Below are positions 62,665 through 64,000 of a stretch of DNA of 64,000 nucleotides, piece after piece. Numbering within the stretch: the first letter of the stretch is position 1; each line of letters starts with the position of its first letter. Position numbers and translations under genes: made by a program. A model generated the notes under the pieces. It was not told where the DNA came from and made no database searches. It saw nothing but the letters and a program-made list of their open reading frames with translations. Origin of the DNA: Conexibacter sp. CPCC 206217 (GTDB taxonomy: Bacteria > Actinomycetota > Thermoleophilia > Solirubrobacterales > Solirubrobacteraceae); NCBI RefSeq assembly GCF_030646165.1, contig NZ_JAUTDO010000007.1, forward strand, positions 248,001 to 312,000. Direction: 5' to 3'.

Positions 62665-64000
62665 ATGAAGGCCCTTCTGCCAGATGGAACCGAGCTTCAG
62701 CTCGACGACGGCGCCACCGGCGCCGATGCCGCCGCCGCGATCGGCGCCGGACTCGCACGCGCCGCCCTCGCGGTCAAGGTCGACGGCCAGTTGCGCGACC
62801 TCACGGCGCCGCTGCACGACGGCGCGAGACTCGAGATCCTGACGCAGAAGAGCGGCGACGACGCGCTCGAGCTGTTGCGCCACGACACCGCGCACGTGCT
62901 CGCCGCCGCCGTGATCGACCTCTACCCGGGCGTCAAGATCTCGATCGGCCCGGCGATCGAGGACGGCTTCTACTACGACTTCGAGTTCCCCGACGGGGTC
63001 ACGATCTCCGATGCCGACTTCGCGAAGATCGAGCAGGAGATGCGCAAGCACGTCAACGCCGACGAGCACTTCGCGCGCGAGGACGTGACGGTGGGGGAGG
63101 CGCTCGAGCGGTTCGTGCGCGAGGACCAGCCGTACAAGGTCGAGCTGATCGAGGACCTCGTCAGAAACGCGCCCGCGGACGCGCCCGTCGAGACCGTCTC
63201 GCTCTACACCAACGGCCCCTTCACCGACCTCTGCCGCGGTCCGCACGGCCCCGGAACCAAGCGGATCAAGGCGTTCAAGCTGCAGTCGGTCGCGGGCGCC
63301 TACTGGCGCGGCGACGCGAGACGCACGATGCTGACCCGCATCTACGGCACCGCCTTCTTCACGAAGGAGGAGCTGAGAGAGCACCTCGAGCGGATCGAGG
63401 AGGCGAAGAAGCGCGACCACCGCCGCCTCGGCAGAGAGCTCGGTCTGTTCTTCATGAGCGAGGTCTCGCCCGGCTCGCCGTTCTGGCAGCCGCCGGGGAT
63501 GGCGATCTGGAACCAGCTGTCGAGACTGTGGCGGACCGAGAACGCCAAGCGCGGCTACGACGAGGTGCGCACGCCGATCCTCTTCGACGTCGAGCTGTGG
63601 AGACAGTCCGGCCACTGGGACAAGTACCGCGACAACATGTACTTCGCGCACGTCGCGGGCGAAGATGACCGCGAGATGGGCGTCAAGCCGATGAACTGCC
63701 CGGGGCACATCCAGCTCTTCAAGGAAGAGCGGCGCTCCTACAGAGACCTCCCGATCCGCTACTCCGAGCAGGGCCTCGTGCACCGCTACGAGCCGTCCGG
63801 GACGCTCCACGGGCTGATGCGCGTGCGCCACATCACGCAGGACGACGCCCACATCTTCTGCACCGAGGAGCAGATCGAGGCGGAGGTCGTCGACACGCTC
63901 AACTTCGCCTTCTTCCTCTACGACATCTTCGGCTTCGAGCCGAGCCTGGAGCTGTCGACCCGGCCCGACACGCGCGTCGGCACGGACGAGATGTGGGATC
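62665..64000 (+). CDS. thrS: Threonyl-tRNA synthetase, 5' part (3' end outside window)
   Basis: ThrRS charges tRNA-Thr and edits Ser-tRNA-Thr. The 445 residues present include the N-terminal TGS domain (KALLPDGTELQLDDGATGAD), the editing domain with HDTAHVLAAAVIDLYPG near residue 73 and LCRGPHGPGT near 192, and the class II catalytic core. The core has motif 2 region GVKPMNCPGHIQLFKEERRS, containing the zinc-binding cysteine, and LMRVRHITQDDAHIFC. No stop codon occurs before the window end, so the anticodon-binding domain lies beyond. Confidence 0.95.
   Translation, partial: MKALLPDGTELQLDDGATGADAAAAIGAGLARAALAVKVDGQLRDLTAPLHDGARLEILTQKSGDDALELLRHDTAHVLAAAVIDLYPGVKISIGPAIEDGFYYDFEFPDGVTISDADFAKIEQEMRKHVNADEHFAREDVTVGEALERFVREDQPYKVELIEDLVRNAPADAPVETVSLYTNGPFTDLCRGPHGPGTKRIKAFKLQSVAGAYWRGDARRTMLTRIYGTAFFTKEELREHLERIEEAKKRDHRRLGRELGLFFMSEVSPGSPFWQPPGMAIWNQLSRLWRTENAKRGYDEVRTPILFDVELWRQSGHWDKYRDNMYFAHVAGEDDREMGVKPMNCPGHIQLFKEERRSYRDLPIRYSEQGLVHRYEPSGTLHGLMRVRHITQDDAHIFCTEEQIEAEVVDTLNFAFFLYDIFGFEPSLELSTRPDTRVGTDEMWD

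Noticed and set aside
1..64000. CRISPR arrays, insertion sequences, rRNA genes
   Set aside because: No regularly spaced repeats with unique spacers, no transposase-like frame with terminal repeats, and no rRNA signature were seen.

Overview
The window is about 64 kb of very GC-rich bacterial DNA. The gene content points to a deep-branching actinobacterium. The block coaD / DivIVA-like / DUF177 / rpmF / plsX / acpP / rnc / smc / ftsY, the block ffh / rpsP / khpA / rimM / trmD / rplS / lepB / rnhB / yraN / comM / dprA, and the xerC-whiG pair are all actinobacterial neighbourhoods. The frequent AGA arginine codons and several hypotheticals suggest a Solirubrobacterales (Conexibacter-like) organism; this last step is inference.

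Layout. 1-5.5 kb: DNA repair, rRNA methylation, CoA synthesis, a DivIVA-like coiled-coil protein, a macro-domain protein, RmuC and a RodZ-tail-like membrane protein. 5.5-16 kb: a hypothetical, an acyl-CoA synthetase, then the lipid/ribosome/chromosome block through smc and ftsY. 16-27 kb: NfeD plus stomatin-like protein, then the ffh-to-dprA block and thiD. 27-42 kb: ilvD, an alpha/beta hydrolase facing a 5'-nucleotidase, an L,D-transpeptidase, xerC, a WhiG/FliA-type sigma factor, an EF-G paralogue, RNase HI-like protein, a Crp-type regulator, a methyltransferase followed by a tiny IIRP-repeat reading frame, and an overlapping sigma factor/ArsR pair. 42-53 kb: mostly accessory metabolism and transport (secreted beta-propeller, CPA2 antiporter, MYG1 protein, PadR/MFS pair, peroxiredoxin, D-2-hydroxyglutarate dehydrogenase facing a hydroxyacid-oxoacid transhydrogenase and its GntR regulator). 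53-58 kb: three tRNA genes are found between 49.7 and 55.5 kb (Gly-GCC, Cys-GCA, Val-GAC). A LamG-type protein lies between tRNA-Cys and tRNA-Val, and a 2.5 kb segment beside tRNA-Val is bounded by a 23-bp copy of the tRNA 3' end. 58-64 kb: small genes, an MMPL transporter and the 5' part of thrS.

The strongest general signal is regulatory. About twenty genes on both strands carry a TANNNT hexamer ending 6-11 nt before the start codon, mostly with no obvious Shine-Dalgarno, which is the arrangement expected for leaderless mRNAs. It helps fix many start codons. Other notable points are two core genes (rnc, whiG) with no ATG/GTG/TTG start available and probable CTG initiation, an RNase III lacking two of its four metal ligands, a 19-residue repeat microprotein with a near-perfect ribosome binding site, and the tRNA-Val-flanked mini-island. 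No CRISPR array, insertion sequence, transposase or rRNA gene was seen.
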